From an uncultured Kiritimatiellota bacterium (GTDB taxonomy: Bacteria > Verrucomicrobiota > Kiritimatiellia > RFP12 > DVOR01): 59,902 nucleotides of DNA. Shown one piece after another: positions 43,778-52,916 of this stretch (the stretch's first letter is position 1; the number at the start of each line of letters is the position of its first letter). Under the pieces are notes generated by a model that saw only the letters and a list, made by a program, of their open reading frames with translations, did no database searches and was not told where the DNA came from. The translations under genes and the position numbers were made by a program. The stretch spans positions 1 through 59,902 of the forward strand of contig CALXSH010000007.1 of the NCBI GenBank assembly GCA_944391065.1, written 5' to 3'.

Positions 43778-44490
43778 ACGCGCCCGAACGCGCCACGGTG
43801 CGCGGCATCCCGGGCGATTCCGCCCGCCGCCGCGGCCTCAAACGGATTCTGCTGCCCACGGCCGGGTTTGCGCTGGCCGTCGGGATCGGGTTCGGCGCCG
43901 TGCTCGGGGCCGCGGTGCCCTGCGCGCTCTGGGGCGGTCTGGGGCTGTTGGTGCTCTCGGCGCTGCTCTTCGGCGTCTATCTGCGCCGCCAGCCCGCGCT
44001 CGTCTATGGGTTCTTCAAAGGGGCCCGCGGCGAGGAGATGGTGGCCGGCGAATTGGCCCGTCTGCCGGCGGACTGGACCGTCTTCCACGGTGTGGTGCTG
44101 CCTGACGGCACCGACATTGACCACCTGGCCGTCGGCCCGCAGGGCGTCTTTTTGATTGAGACGAAGTACTGGAGCGGCCAGGTCTCCGTCGAACGCGGAC
44201 GGATTCTCGCCAACGGCCGTCCCGTCAACCGTTCCCCGGTCCTTCAGGTCCGCCGAGCCGCGGCGGCCCTGGCCAAGGCCACGGGGCTCTCCGCGGAGCA
44301 CATCCGCGGGATGCTCTGTTTCGCCGGGACCCATTTTCCCGAAGGCAGCGCCCGGGCGGATGAGATTCTCGTCTGCTCCCACGTGGGGCTGACCGATACG
44401 CTCGGAGGCGGTGCCCGCACGCTCTCCGACGTCGATGTCGCGCGGGCCGTCGCCAAGATCGGCGAACTGACCATTACCGAAGGACTCTGA
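43774..44490 (+). CDS. NERD-domain membrane protein
   Basis: A 238-residue protein with two N-terminal membrane helices (about 27-68) and a nuclease-related (NERD) domain. The PD-(D/E)xK-like core is visible: GARGEEMVAGELARLP near residue 86, DIDHLAVGPQGVFLIETKYWSG near 112-133 with D, E and K in the expected positions. NERD proteins may cleave or process DNA, but few have been studied. It overlaps the LptF/G gene by 4 nt and precedes prc by one base. The membrane anchor suggests action at the inner membrane. Confidence 0.8.
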   Translation: MNAPERATVRGIPGDSARRRGLKRILLPTAGFALAVGIGFGAVLGAAVPCALWGGLGLLVLSALLFGVYLRRQPALVYGFFKGARGEEMVAGELARLPADWTVFHGVVLPDGTDIDHLAVGPQGVFLIETKYWSGQVSVERGRILANGRPVNRSPVLQVRRAAAALAKATGLSAEHIRGMLCFAGTHFPEGSARADEILVCSHVGLTDTLGGGARTLSDVDVARAVAKIGELTITEGL

Positions 44491-44491
44491 G

Positions 44492-46738
44492 ATGAAGCGA
44501 TTCCGATTCGGCCGGCTTCTGCCGGTCCTGCTGCCGGCCCTGCTGGCCACCGCGCTTTTCGCCGCCCCCGCCGCTCCCGCCGCTCCCGCCGCCCCGGCGG
44601 TCACCGAGGTCAAACCCGAACCGGTTTATGCCGAAATTGCCCGCCGCCTGACGGCCAGCCTCGGCGAGAATCACCTCTCGGGGGAACGGTTTGACGACCG
44701 CCTCTCCCAGGCGGCATGGACCAATTTCATCAACCTGATCGACTTCGACCACACCCTGCTCACGCAGGAGGACCTCGACGCCGTGGCCGGCATGAAGACC
44801 GCCATCGACGACATGATGCGCGCCGGCGACCTCACCTTCGGCTACCGCATGATGGACCTCGTCCGCCGCCGGATCATTGAGCGTTATGACTTCATCGACA
44901 AGGTCCTTCAGGAGCCCGAACCCTTTGATTTTACGAAGGACGAGACCTATCTCTGGAAACGCGAGGATGCCCCGCATCCGGCCGACGCCGAGGCCCAGCG
45001 CGCCCTCTGGCGCGCCGCCCTGAAGAATGAGTACCTCGCCATCGTCCTCAACCGCGAACTTGACGCCGAGGAGGCTGCCAAGAAGCCTGCGCAGGAGCCG
45101 TCCGAGGAGGCCGCGTCCGACGCGTCCGCGGAGACGGAGACCCGCGAGATTTATGTCGAGGAGGAGAATCCCGACGAACCGGTCGCCGACGTGCTGCGCA
45201 GGCGCTACCGTCAGCTCCGCGACGTCTACGCCGAGATGGACGCCGAGACCGTCCTGCAGCGTTACCTCTCCGCCGTCGCCACGGCCTACGACCCGCACAC
45301 CGACTACATGAGCCCGATGAGCTTCGAGGAGTTCGCGATGGACATGAACCTCACGCTCTACGGCATCGGCGCCACGCTGCGTTATGACGACGGGTACATC
45401 CGCGTCATGGAGGTCATGCCCGGCGGCCCGGCCGGACGCGACACGCGCGACATCCGCCTGCGGGCCGGTGACCGCATCGTCGGCGTCGCCCAGGAGGGCG
45501 GCGAGATGGAGGACGTCGTCCACAAACCCCTCCAGCGCACCATCCGCAAAATCCGCGGCCCCAAGGGCACCAAGGTCATCCTCAAGGTCATTCCCTTCTC
45601 CGACAAGACCGGTTCCCGCACCAAGATCGTTGACCTCGTCCGTGACGAAATCCGTCTCGAGGACCAGGCCGTCACCGGCCATATCGAGACCGTGAAGGCC
45701 GCCGACGGCACCGAGCGCCGCATCGGCTACGCGCGCGTCCCGGCCTTCTACGCCGGCACGGCGGCCGACGCCGGCCGCGGCGGGGAGAAACCCGCCTCGG
45801 TCACGCGCGACCTCTTGGCCATCCTGCAGGACTTCAACGCCAAGCACGTCGACGGTCTCGTCCTCGACCTGCGCGGCAACGGCGGCGGTTCACTCCTGGA
45901 GGCCCTCGCCATGAACGGCCTCTTCGTCTCCGGTCCCGTCGTCCAGGTCAAGGACGCGCGCAGCGTTCAGGTGCTGCCCTGCCAGGCCCCCGTCGTCTTC
46001 CGCAAGCCGATGGTCGTGCTGACCAACCGCCTCAGCGCCTCGGCCTCCGAGATCGTCGCCGGCGCCCTGCAGGATTACGGCCGCGCCATCGTCATCGGCG
46101 ATTCCAAGACCCATGGCAAGGGCACCGTCCAGACCGTTCAGGGCTTCGGCGATTCGAAGACCTACGGCGCCTATCGCGTGACGACGGCCTGCTTCTACCG
46201 CATTACCGGCGCCACCACCCAGGTGCGCGGCGTCGTTCCCGACCTTGTCATCCCCTCGGCCTTCGACGCCATGGACCGCCTCGGTGAGGACAAGCTCCCC
46301 GGCGCCCTGCCGTACTCCGAGATCGAGCCGGCCTTCTACGCCAGGACCGACGAGACCGTTGCCGGTTTTATCCCGCGCCTCAAGGCCGCCTCCGACGCCC
46401 GTCTGGCCAAGGACGAGCAGTACGGCAAGACGGCCCGCATGATCGATTACATCCGCAAGGCCAATGCCGAGAAGACCGTTCCCCTGCGCATGGACCTGCG
46501 CCGTGAGCGCATGCGCGCCGAACGCGCCCTGGAGGAGTGGGAGGAGAAGGAGCTCAGCCCCGTCCGCCGCCTCAAGGATGAGGGCCCGACGGCGGAGAAT
46601 GATCCCGTCCTCCGCGAATCCCTCAGCGTCCTCTCCGACTTCATCGATCTGCGCGGCGGTCCCGATCAGCCCGTCCGCACCGACGGCGATGTCGGGTCGC
46701 GGCTCTTCAATATCTTCGGCAACGGCGCCTCCCGGTAA
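44492..46738 (+). CDS. prc: carboxy-terminal (tail-specific) protease Prc
   Basis: Periplasmic S41 serine protease that trims or degrades proteins by their C-terminus, including peptidoglycan enzymes and lipoproteins in other bacteria. The 748-residue protein has a signal peptide with an Ala-Pro run, an N-terminal helical domain, a PDZ domain (GIGATLRYDDGYIRVMEVMPGGPA near residue 291, read in parts) and the protease domain with the nucleophile in SASASE (about S519) and the general-base Lys in KTHGKG (about K544). A C-terminal DUF3340-like helical region completes the long Prc type. An acidic insert near 195-230 is specific to this protein. Confidence 0.93.
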   Translation: MKRFRFGRLLPVLLPALLATALFAAPAAPAAPAAPAVTEVKPEPVYAEIARRLTASLGENHLSGERFDDRLSQAAWTNFINLIDFDHTLLTQEDLDAVAGMKTAIDDMMRAGDLTFGYRMMDLVRRRIIERYDFIDKVLQEPEPFDFTKDETYLWKREDAPHPADAEAQRALWRAALKNEYLAIVLNRELDAEEAAKKPAQEPSEEAASDASAETETREIYVEEENPDEPVADVLRRRYRQLRDVYAEMDAETVLQRYLSAVATAYDPHTDYMSPMSFEEFAMDMNLTLYGIGATLRYDDGYIRVMEVMPGGPAGRDTRDIRLRAGDRIVGVAQEGGEMEDVVHKPLQRTIRKIRGPKGTKVILKVIPFSDKTGSRTKIVDLVRDEIRLEDQAVTGHIETVKAADGTERRIGYARVPAFYAGTAADAGRGGEKPASVTRDLLAILQDFNAKHVDGLVLDLRGNGGGSLLEALAMNGLFVSGPVVQVKDARSVQVLPCQAPVVFRKPMVVLTNRLSASASEIVAGALQDYGRAIVIGDSKTHGKGTVQTVQGFGDSKTYGAYRVTTACFYRITGATTQVRGVVPDLVIPSAFDAMDRLGEDKLPGALPYSEIEPAFYARTDETVAGFIPRLKAASDARLAKDEQYGKTARMIDYIRKANAEKTVPLRMDLRRERMRAERALEEWEEKELSPVRRLKDEGPTAENDPVLRESLSVLSDFIDLRGGPDQPVRTDGDVGSRLFNIFGNGASR

Positions 46739-46744
46739 GTCACG

Positions 46745-48562
46745 ATGGCGACGCTGCTCCGTACGATCCGTTCTCCCGCCGACGTCCGCGCCCTTCCGGA
46801 GGCGGACTTGGAGGCGTTGGCCTCCGAAATCCGCTCGGTCATGATCGATACGGTCTCGCGCACGGGCGGCCATCTGGCCCCCAGCCTCGGGACCGTCGAC
46901 CTCACCGTCGCCCTCTGCCGCGTCTTTGACTTTCCCACCGACCGGGTGGTTTGGGACGTCGGCCATCAGGCCTACGCCTGGAAGATGCTCACCGGCCGCC
47001 TGGACCGCATGGAGACCCTGCGCCGCCACGGCGGCCTGCGGCCCTTTACCTTTCCGGCAGAATCGCCCTACGACGCCTCCGTCGGCGGCCATGCCGGCGT
47101 GGCCCTCTCCACGGCCCTCGGCCTTGCCGCCGCCCGCGACGCCCGCGGCGGCAGGGAGAATATCATCGCCGTCGTCGGCGACGCCGCCCTGACCAACGGC
47201 ATCGCCCTCGAGGCCCTCAATGCCGTCCGTCACACCACCGACCGCCTGATTCTGGTGATCAATGACAACGGCATGAGCATCTCCCGCAACGTCGGCGCCT
47301 TCACCCGTCTGCTGGCCCGGCGTCTCTCTGCGTTGCGCTACAACCGCGTCCGCGCCGCCGCCGAGGCGGCCGGCCATGCCCTGCGCCTCGGGTGGCTCCG
47401 CGGCGCCTACCTTCGCTTCAAAGGCATTCTCAAGTCCCTGATCCTCCGTCACCGGGCGGCCATCTTCGAGGATCTCGGCATCCGTTATCTCGGGCCCATC
47501 GACGGCCACGACATTCCGACGCTCTGCGAGGCGCTCCGCTCCGCCGCCGAGGGCCACGAACCCGTCGCTCTCCACATCTCCACCGTCAAGGGCAAGGGGT
47601 TCCCCCCTGCCGAGCGCGCCCCGGCCAAGTGGCACGGCGTCGCGCCCTGGGCCTCCGAGACGCGCCGCGAATCCGAGCCCGCCCGCCCGAGCTGGAGCGT
47701 CGCCTTCGGGCAGCACCTCTGCGAACTGGCCGAACGCGATCCGCGCGTCGTCGCCGTCACCGCCGCCATGCGCGACGGCACCGGCCTGGCCGAATTCTTC
47801 CGGCGTTTTCCCGGCCGTGCCTACGACGTCGGCATCTGCGAGGAACACGCCCTGGTCTTCGCCGCCGGCCTTGCCGCCGCCGGCCTGCGCCCCTTTGTGG
47901 CCGTCTACTCCACCTTTGCCCAGCGCGCCGTCGACTGCATGATGCACGACGTCTGCCTGCCCGGCCTCCCCGTGACCCTCTGCCTCGACCGCGCCGGCGT
48001 CGTCGGCGCCGACGGTCCCACCCATCACGGTCTCTTTGACCTGGCCCTCTTCGGCGCGCTGCCGGGGCTGACGCTCCGCGCCCCGACCGACGCCGCCGGC
48101 CTCGTCCGCGCGATGGACGGCGCCCTGGCCGGCGACGTTCCGGCCGTCATCCGTTATGCCCGCGGGAGCGTTCCCGCCGAAACCCTTCCGCCCGCGCCTC
48201 TGCCGCCGGGTGACGGGCCGGTCATCCTGGCCGTCGGCCGTGCCGCGGCCTGGCTGAAACCCGTCGCCGATCGCCTCAGCCTCCCCCTGGTGCCCGTCGA
48301 CAGCGTCAAACCGTTGCCCGCCGGCCTCGGCCCGGACGTCACCCGTCCTCTTGTCACCGCCGAGGACGCCACCGTGCACGGCGGGTTCGGCGCCGCCGTG
48401 GCCCAGGCCGTCGGCGGGCCCGTGCTCTGCCTCGGCTGGCCGGACGACGGTTGGGTGGGGCAGGGGACCGAAGCCGAACTCCGCGCCGACTGCGGCCTCG
48501 ACGGCGAGGCCCTGGTCCGCCGTATCGGGGCCTGGCTGAAGGAGCTCCCGGCCCATGGCTGA
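46745..48562 (+). CDS. dxs: 1-deoxy-D-xylulose-5-phosphate synthase
   Basis: TPP-dependent first enzyme of the MEP isoprenoid pathway, from pyruvate and glyceraldehyde 3-phosphate. The 605-residue protein contains SRTGGHLAPSLGTVDLTVAL near residue 38-57, DVGHQAYAWKMLTGR near 75, the TPP motif GDAALTNGIALEALN ... NDNGMSIS (GDA instead of the common GDG), and the transketolase C-terminal half with ICEEHALVFAAGLA. Short loops fit PVC-type DXS. It follows prc by 6 nt and overlaps mutL by 8 nt. Confidence 0.94.
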   Translation: MATLLRTIRSPADVRALPEADLEALASEIRSVMIDTVSRTGGHLAPSLGTVDLTVALCRVFDFPTDRVVWDVGHQAYAWKMLTGRLDRMETLRRHGGLRPFTFPAESPYDASVGGHAGVALSTALGLAAARDARGGRENIIAVVGDAALTNGIALEALNAVRHTTDRLILVINDNGMSISRNVGAFTRLLARRLSALRYNRVRAAAEAAGHALRLGWLRGAYLRFKGILKSLILRHRAAIFEDLGIRYLGPIDGHDIPTLCEALRSAAEGHEPVALHISTVKGKGFPPAERAPAKWHGVAPWASETRRESEPARPSWSVAFGQHLCELAERDPRVVAVTAAMRDGTGLAEFFRRFPGRAYDVGICEEHALVFAAGLAAAGLRPFVAVYSTFAQRAVDCMMHDVCLPGLPVTLCLDRAGVVGADGPTHHGLFDLALFGALPGLTLRAPTDAAGLVRAMDGALAGDVPAVIRYARGSVPAETLPPAPLPPGDGPVILAVGRAAAWLKPVADRLSLPLVPVDSVKPLPAGLGPDVTRPLVTAEDATVHGGFGAAVAQAVGGPVLCLGWPDDGWVGQGTEAELRADCGLDGEALVRRIGAWLKELPAHG

Positions 48563-50399
48563 ACCCCGCATCCGGAAACTCGACGAGACCGTCGCCAACC
48601 AGATTGCGGCCGGTGAGGTCGTCGAGCGTCCCGCCTCCGTCGTCAAGGAGCTCGTCGAAAACGCCCTCGACGCCGGCGCCACCCGTATCGAGGTCGCCAT
48701 CGAGGGCGGCGGCGCGCGCGCCGTCACCGTCTCGGACAACGGCTGCGGCATGACCCCGGAGGAGGTCCTCCTCTCCCTCGAGCGGCAGGCCACCAGCAAG
48801 ATTTCGGGCCCCGAGGACATCGTCCGCATCGCCACCTTCGGCTTCCGCGGCGAGGCCGTCCCCTCCATCGCGAGCGTCTCGCGCTTCGTCGTCACCTCCC
48901 GCGTCCCCGACGCTGACGCCGCCGCGCGCGTCGTCGTCAATGGCGGCATGGCCGAAGCCCCCGAGACCGTCGGCCATCCCGTCGGCACCACCGTCGAGGT
49001 CCGCGACCTCTTCTTCAATCTTCCCGCGCGCCGCAAGTTCCTCCGCGCCCCCGCCACGGAGCAGACCCGCATCCGTCAGGTCCTGACCGCCGTCGCCTTG
49101 GCCGAACCCGAAATCGCCTTCCGCTTCCTGGCCGACGGCCGTGAGATATTCCGCCTGCCCTCGGGTGACACCCTGACCGACCGCATCCGGGCCCTTCTCG
49201 GCCCCGCCGTGGCTGACGCCACCATGCCCGTCGACCACACCCAGGGCGCCATCCATGTCCATGGGCGGATCACGCGGCCGGACTTCGTCCGCCTCGGCAC
49301 GCCCGAGCAGTTTGTCTTCGTCAACCGCCGCGCCGCCACGGCCCCGCAGCTGCAGTACGCCCTCCGCGAGGCCTTCCCCAGGGACCGTCGCCCGGCCGTC
49401 GTCCTCTTCGTCGACCTGCCGCCCGAGGAGGTCGATGTCAACGTCCACCCCGCCAAGCGCGAGGTGCGGTTCCGTCGCGGCAACCTCGTGGCCGACGCCG
49501 TGCTGGCGGCCCTCGCCCGCGCCGTCCCCATGCCCGAGACGCGGGCCGTGCCCGGCACGCCGCTCGCCGTGACGCCCGGACCCGGCGTCCCGTCCGTCGC
49601 CGCGGGCCTCCCGCCCATCGGCCGCCTCCCCACGCCGCAGGCGCCAAAACCGAGACAGCTGGGCCTCGACATCCGCGTGGAGCCCGACCCGGCCCCCGCG
49701 GCCATACCGACGCCGACCACCTCTGCCGTGACTGCGCCTGAACCGGATTCGGCCCCCCTCAGGCCCGGCCCGAGCGGCCTCACGCCGGGGCCTGAGGGCC
49801 CGACCGTTCCCCAGGGGCCCGCGCCGTGGCAGTGGTTCCGTCTGCTCGGCATCCTTGAGGGGGGCTATTGGCTCCTCCTGACCGAGCAGGGCTACGTCAC
49901 CGTCGACGGCCGCGCGGCGTTGGAACGCATCGCGTACGAGCGCCTCATGGCCTCCGCCGGGCCTGACGCCGTCCAACCCCTCCTGATTCCCGAGACGCTC
50001 ACCCTCCCGGCCGCCGACGCCGACCGCGTCCGGCGTTTTCTCCCCGAACTGCAGGCCTGTGGGTTCGGCCTGGCCGATTACGGCGGCGACACCTTCATGA
50101 TTGACGCCGTCCCCGCTTTCCTCGACGGCGCCGACCCCGCCGCGCTCATCGCCTCGGTGGCGGCGGAGCTCGACCGCGCCGGCGTCCGCCGCGGCCTTGA
50201 GGGCCAGCGCCGCGAAACGGTTGCCCGCGCCGCCGCCCAGGCCGCCTGCGGCGCCCTGCCGCCCGCCGACGCGACGGCCGCCGAGGCCATCGTCGGCCGT
50301 CTTGGCCGCTGCGCCATGCCCTACATCACGCCCCGCGGGAGGCCGACGATGTTTCTCACCTCTTACCGCGAACTTGATCGGCGGTTCCGCCGGAGCTGA
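48555..50399 (+). CDS. mutL: DNA mismatch repair protein MutL
   Basis: GHKL ATPase coordinating mismatch repair with MutS. The 614-residue protein has IAAGEVVERPASVVKELVENALDAGA split over residues 17-42, DNGCGM near 61-66 and TFGFRGEA near 95-102, then the transducer domain with VDVNVHPAKREVRF. A Pro-rich linker leads to the C-terminal dimerisation domain. There the endonuclease motif DQHAxxExxxxE reads DGRAALERIAYE (about 457-468), so Gln and His are replaced; strand nicking may be lost or altered. No mutS in the window. Confidence 0.95.
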   Translation: MAEPRIRKLDETVANQIAAGEVVERPASVVKELVENALDAGATRIEVAIEGGGARAVTVSDNGCGMTPEEVLLSLERQATSKISGPEDIVRIATFGFRGEAVPSIASVSRFVVTSRVPDADAAARVVVNGGMAEAPETVGHPVGTTVEVRDLFFNLPARRKFLRAPATEQTRIRQVLTAVALAEPEIAFRFLADGREIFRLPSGDTLTDRIRALLGPAVADATMPVDHTQGAIHVHGRITRPDFVRLGTPEQFVFVNRRAATAPQLQYALREAFPRDRRPAVVLFVDLPPEEVDVNVHPAKREVRFRRGNLVADAVLAALARAVPMPETRAVPGTPLAVTPGPGVPSVAAGLPPIGRLPTPQAPKPRQLGLDIRVEPDPAPAAIPTPTTSAVTAPEPDSAPLRPGPSGLTPGPEGPTVPQGPAPWQWFRLLGILEGGYWLLLTEQGYVTVDGRAALERIAYERLMASAGPDAVQPLLIPETLTLPAADADRVRRFLPELQACGFGLADYGGDTFMIDAVPAFLDGADPAALIASVAAELDRAGVRRGLEGQRRETVARAAAQAACGALPPADATAAEAIVGRLGRCAMPYITPRGRPTMFLTSYRELDRRFRRS

Positions 50400-50404
50400 C
50401 GGCC

Positions 50405-51838
50405 ATGACGCTTCCGCCTCCGGCCCATTTCGTCTTGCTGGCCTTTCTGGGGCTCTGGGTCTGTCTGGCCCTCGTCCGCGCCTCCTGGCGCCGCACGACG
50501 GGGCTCGGGGTTCTGCTGCTTCTCCTCTTCGCCGGGCTCTGGGTCCATCAGGGATGGTGGCAGATCCATGGCGGGGCCTCGGAGGACTTCCTCCTCTTCA
50601 TGCGCCGCTACGACCCGCGGCCGGCCGCCGTCGAAAGGACCGGGTCCGGCTGCGGCCGCCTCCTGGACCGCCGCGGCGAGGTCCTTGCCGCACCGCTCGC
50701 GGGCGAACGCTGGAAGCGCCGTACGCCCCTCGGCGCCGCGGCGCTCCACGCCGTCGGGCACCGATCGGCCGACTTCGGCGTCAGCGGCCTCACCCGCGTC
50801 TTCGACAGGCGTCTCTGCGGATTGGCCTCCGGGCCGACCCTCTCGCCGGACCGCGCCGCGCCGCGCGACGTCACCGTCACCCTTGACGCGAGGCTCCAGC
50901 GTGTCGCTTACAGGGCCCTGGACGGACGCAAGGGCGCCGTCGTCGCGATCGATCCCCGCACGGGCGAAATTCTGGCCCTCGTCTCCTCGCCCTCCGTGGA
51001 GGAGAGGGACCTGGCCGGGGCCGTGGCCGACAAGGCCCGTTCGCCGCTCTTCAACCGCGCCACACAGGGCCTCTACGCGCCCGGGTCCGTCTTCAAAGTC
51101 TTCACCGCCGCCCTGGCCCTCGAGCTCGGCAAGCCCCTCCGTTACGTCTGTCCCGCCCAGGGCTGGGCCCCCGCGCCCGGCACGCCGCCCATCCGCGACA
51201 CCCATCCCATGGGGCAGGGGGCTATCCCCATCCTCCCCGCCTTCGCCGAGAGCTCCAATATCTGGTTTGCCAAGGCCGCCGTCGACTGCGGGTGGGATGC
51301 TTTCCGTGCGCTGGCCGCGAAGGCCGGGTTGGACAGGGGCTTTACGCTCGCCCGCGACGGGGACCTCTCCATGGGCACCGCCGCCGGCGTCGTGCCGGAC
51401 TATGGCGCTTCGCCCCGTAAGATGGCTTACCTCGGGTTCGGCCAGGGCGATCTGCGGCTCACGCCCCTCCATGTCGCGGCCCTCACCGCCGCCGTGGCCA
51501 ACGGCGGCCTCCTCGTGCCGCCGACCCTCGTCGCCGGGCAGGCCGGCAGCCCGGTCCGCCTCTGGTCGCCCGAGACCAACGCCGCCCTCTCGGCCCTCAT
51601 GGCGGCCTCCGTCCGCGAAGGCACCTCCCGGGCAGTCGCCCTCTCCGGCCTCACCGTGGCCGGCAAGACCGGCACCGCCGAGAATGAGGGCCGCGACCAT
51701 GCCTGGTTCACGTGCTTTGCCCCTGTCGACAGCCCCCGCATCGCCGTCACCGTCCTCGTCGAAAACGGCGGCTTCGGCGCCGCCGCCGCGCTCCCCGTCG
51801 CACGCGAACTCCTCAACGCCTGGCGTGACCGCCGCTGA
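50405..51838 (+). CDS. short class B penicillin-binding protein
   Basis: A 477-residue transpeptidase with two N-terminal membrane segments (about 8-25 and 33-50), a very short linker instead of a full PBP dimer domain, and a complete transpeptidase domain: SVFK (about S228), SSN (near 286) and KTGT (about 421). The architecture is nearest to PbpA/SpoVD-like short class B enzymes. With the mrdA gene it gives two class B PBPs, so this one could serve division or another process; there is no ftsW nearby to support that. It starts 5 nt after mutL. Confidence 0.85.
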   Translation: MTLPPPAHFVLLAFLGLWVCLALVRASWRRTTGLGVLLLLLFAGLWVHQGWWQIHGGASEDFLLFMRRYDPRPAAVERTGSGCGRLLDRRGEVLAAPLAGERWKRRTPLGAAALHAVGHRSADFGVSGLTRVFDRRLCGLASGPTLSPDRAAPRDVTVTLDARLQRVAYRALDGRKGAVVAIDPRTGEILALVSSPSVEERDLAGAVADKARSPLFNRATQGLYAPGSVFKVFTAALALELGKPLRYVCPAQGWAPAPGTPPIRDTHPMGQGAIPILPAFAESSNIWFAKAAVDCGWDAFRALAAKAGLDRGFTLARDGDLSMGTAAGVVPDYGASPRKMAYLGFGQGDLRLTPLHVAALTAAVANGGLLVPPTLVAGQAGSPVRLWSPETNAALSALMAASVREGTSRAVALSGLTVAGKTGTAENEGRDHAWFTCFAPVDSPRIAVTVLVENGGFGAAAALPVARELLNAWRDRR

Positions 51839-51920
51839 GCATCCGCCCGTCTGCCGCTTCCCCTTCAGCCGCCGAATCGGCGTTCAGGATGCCCGCAGTC
51901 ACACCCCGGGCGTGGCTTTT

Positions 51921-51929
51921 TGCTATGCT
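51921..51929 (+). promoter_or_regulatory. extended -10 for Flp pilin operon
   Basis: TGC-TATGCT ends 6 nt before the ATG at 51936, so the first pilin would be translated from a leaderless message. No Shine-Dalgarno sequence is present. Confidence 0.55.
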
Positions 51930-51935
51930 GTCGGC

Positions 51936-52082
51936 ATGCAAAAGTCCGGACAGACGATGGTTGAGTACATTCTGGTCGTCGTCGCGCTCTTCGCGGCGGT
52001 GTCCGCGGCTTGGTATTTTGTTCGGATGGTCCGCACGCAGACGGCGCGGACGGAGACAGTGTTGGGATCGGAGTATCCCTGA
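51936..52082 (+). CDS. Flp-type pilin-like small protein 1
   Basis: A 48-residue protein reading MQKSGQTMVEYILVVVALFAA at its N-terminus (residues 1-20 shown in part). It has a very short leader ending in G, then Q-T-M-V-E-Y with Glu at +5, and one membrane helix. That is the Flp/Tad pilin pattern. The mature part is only about 43 residues, with a basic then neutral tail. It starts a run of four genes that share the (S/K)GQ cleavage site. Too short for most gene finders. Confidence 0.7.
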   Translation: MQKSGQTMVEYILVVVALFAAVSAAWYFVRMVRTQTARTETVLGSEYP

Positions 52083-52099
52083 GAGACGGAGGAAGGTGT

Positions 52100-52339
52100 A
52101 TGAACCTGAAATCACGCAAGGGCCAGACGATGGTCGAGTACATCATCATCGTGGTGCTGATTGCCATCACGCTGTTGGCGTTGGTGGGCTTTTTCGGCAA
52201 AGCCATCGCGAGGAAGTTTTCCGGCGCGACCTCGGCCATTGACGAGGAGGTCGGTGAGGAGGCCCAGGATGTGTACAATCAGCTCGATGACGGCGGTGAT
52301 ACGCTCCGTCGCCTGGATGAGACGGGCGAGGTCAACTGA
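52100..52339 (+). CDS. Flp-type pilin-like protein 2
   Basis: A 79-residue protein with leader MNLKSRKG and mature start QTMVEYIIIVVLIAITLLALVG, an Flp-type class III site and helix, followed by an acidic tail (EEVGEEAQDVYNQLDDGGD). The N-terminus is nearly the same as in the preceding pilin (GQTMVEYI), so the two are paralogues with different tails. A strong GGAGGAAGG site precedes the ATG at 52100. The frame is open further upstream, but that part overlaps the first pilin gene. It overlaps the TadE-like gene by 23 nt. Confidence 0.85.
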   Translation: MNLKSRKGQTMVEYIIIVVLIAITLLALVGFFGKAIARKFSGATSAIDEEVGEEAQDVYNQLDDGGDTLRRLDETGEVN

Positions 52340-52916
52340 TTCTCCGATCCCCGGCCGGCGGGACCGCCGGTCGGGACAGGCGCTGATTGAGTCGCTGCTG
52401 GTACTGGTCGTGCTGGTGGCGGCCTTCTGTTTCTTTTTCGATTTTACGTACGGGGTCGTGGCCCGTACGGTCATGGATTATGGTGCCCAAAAGGCCGCGC
52501 GCGCCGATGCCGTGGGGTTCAATGCGTTTCATCGGGGTAAGGCACTGCGGGTGGGGTTGATTCCGGTCTCAGGAGAGCGATATTGGCCTCAGGTTCCGTT
52601 TGGTATGCTGCGCGGGCACATCGTTGATTATTTGGCAAGCCAGACGGAGGACGAGGCCAACAGTATTCTGGGGTATGAGCGCTGGCCGTCGCTTCGGATG
52701 ACGACGCACCGAGAGGGAGGTCTGACGGAGACGGCGGTGTCGATGGATTTCCCCATCCTGCTGCCGGCTCAATTGGGGCAGATTTTTGGGGTGGTGCCGG
52801 TGGGGGCAGCCTCGGGGACGCGACGGTTGACTTCGGTGTGGCGTTTGGAGGACCACGCCTCGGATTATCTCGCCGGCGGCGACGACGGATCCCTGTGGCC
52901 GGAGGACGAACCGTGA
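52317..52916 (+). CDS. TadE-like pseudopilin
   Basis: A 199-residue protein with leader MRRARSTDSPIPGRRDRRSG, then QALIESLLVLVVLVAAFCFFF: the TadE-type cleavage site with Glu at +5 and a membrane helix. The C-terminal part is soluble and has no motif I know. The ATG at 52317 is the only one before the helix, overlapping the pilin-2 gene; its ribosome site is poor, so coupling to pilin 2 is likely. In Tad systems TadE and TadF are minor pseudopilins. Codons here use more G and T in third position than neighbours. Confidence 0.72.
   Translation: MRRARSTDSPIPGRRDRRSGQALIESLLVLVVLVAAFCFFFDFTYGVVARTVMDYGAQKAARADAVGFNAFHRGKALRVGLIPVSGERYWPQVPFGMLRGHIVDYLASQTEDEANSILGYERWPSLRMTTHREGGLTETAVSMDFPILLPAQLGQIFGVVPVGAASGTRRLTSVWRLEDHASDYLAGGDDGSLWPEDEP

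Noticed and set aside
45890-49072. 1060-residue minus-strand open frame
   Set aside because: Antisense to prc, dxs and mutL, all well-supported genes; no recognisable motif.
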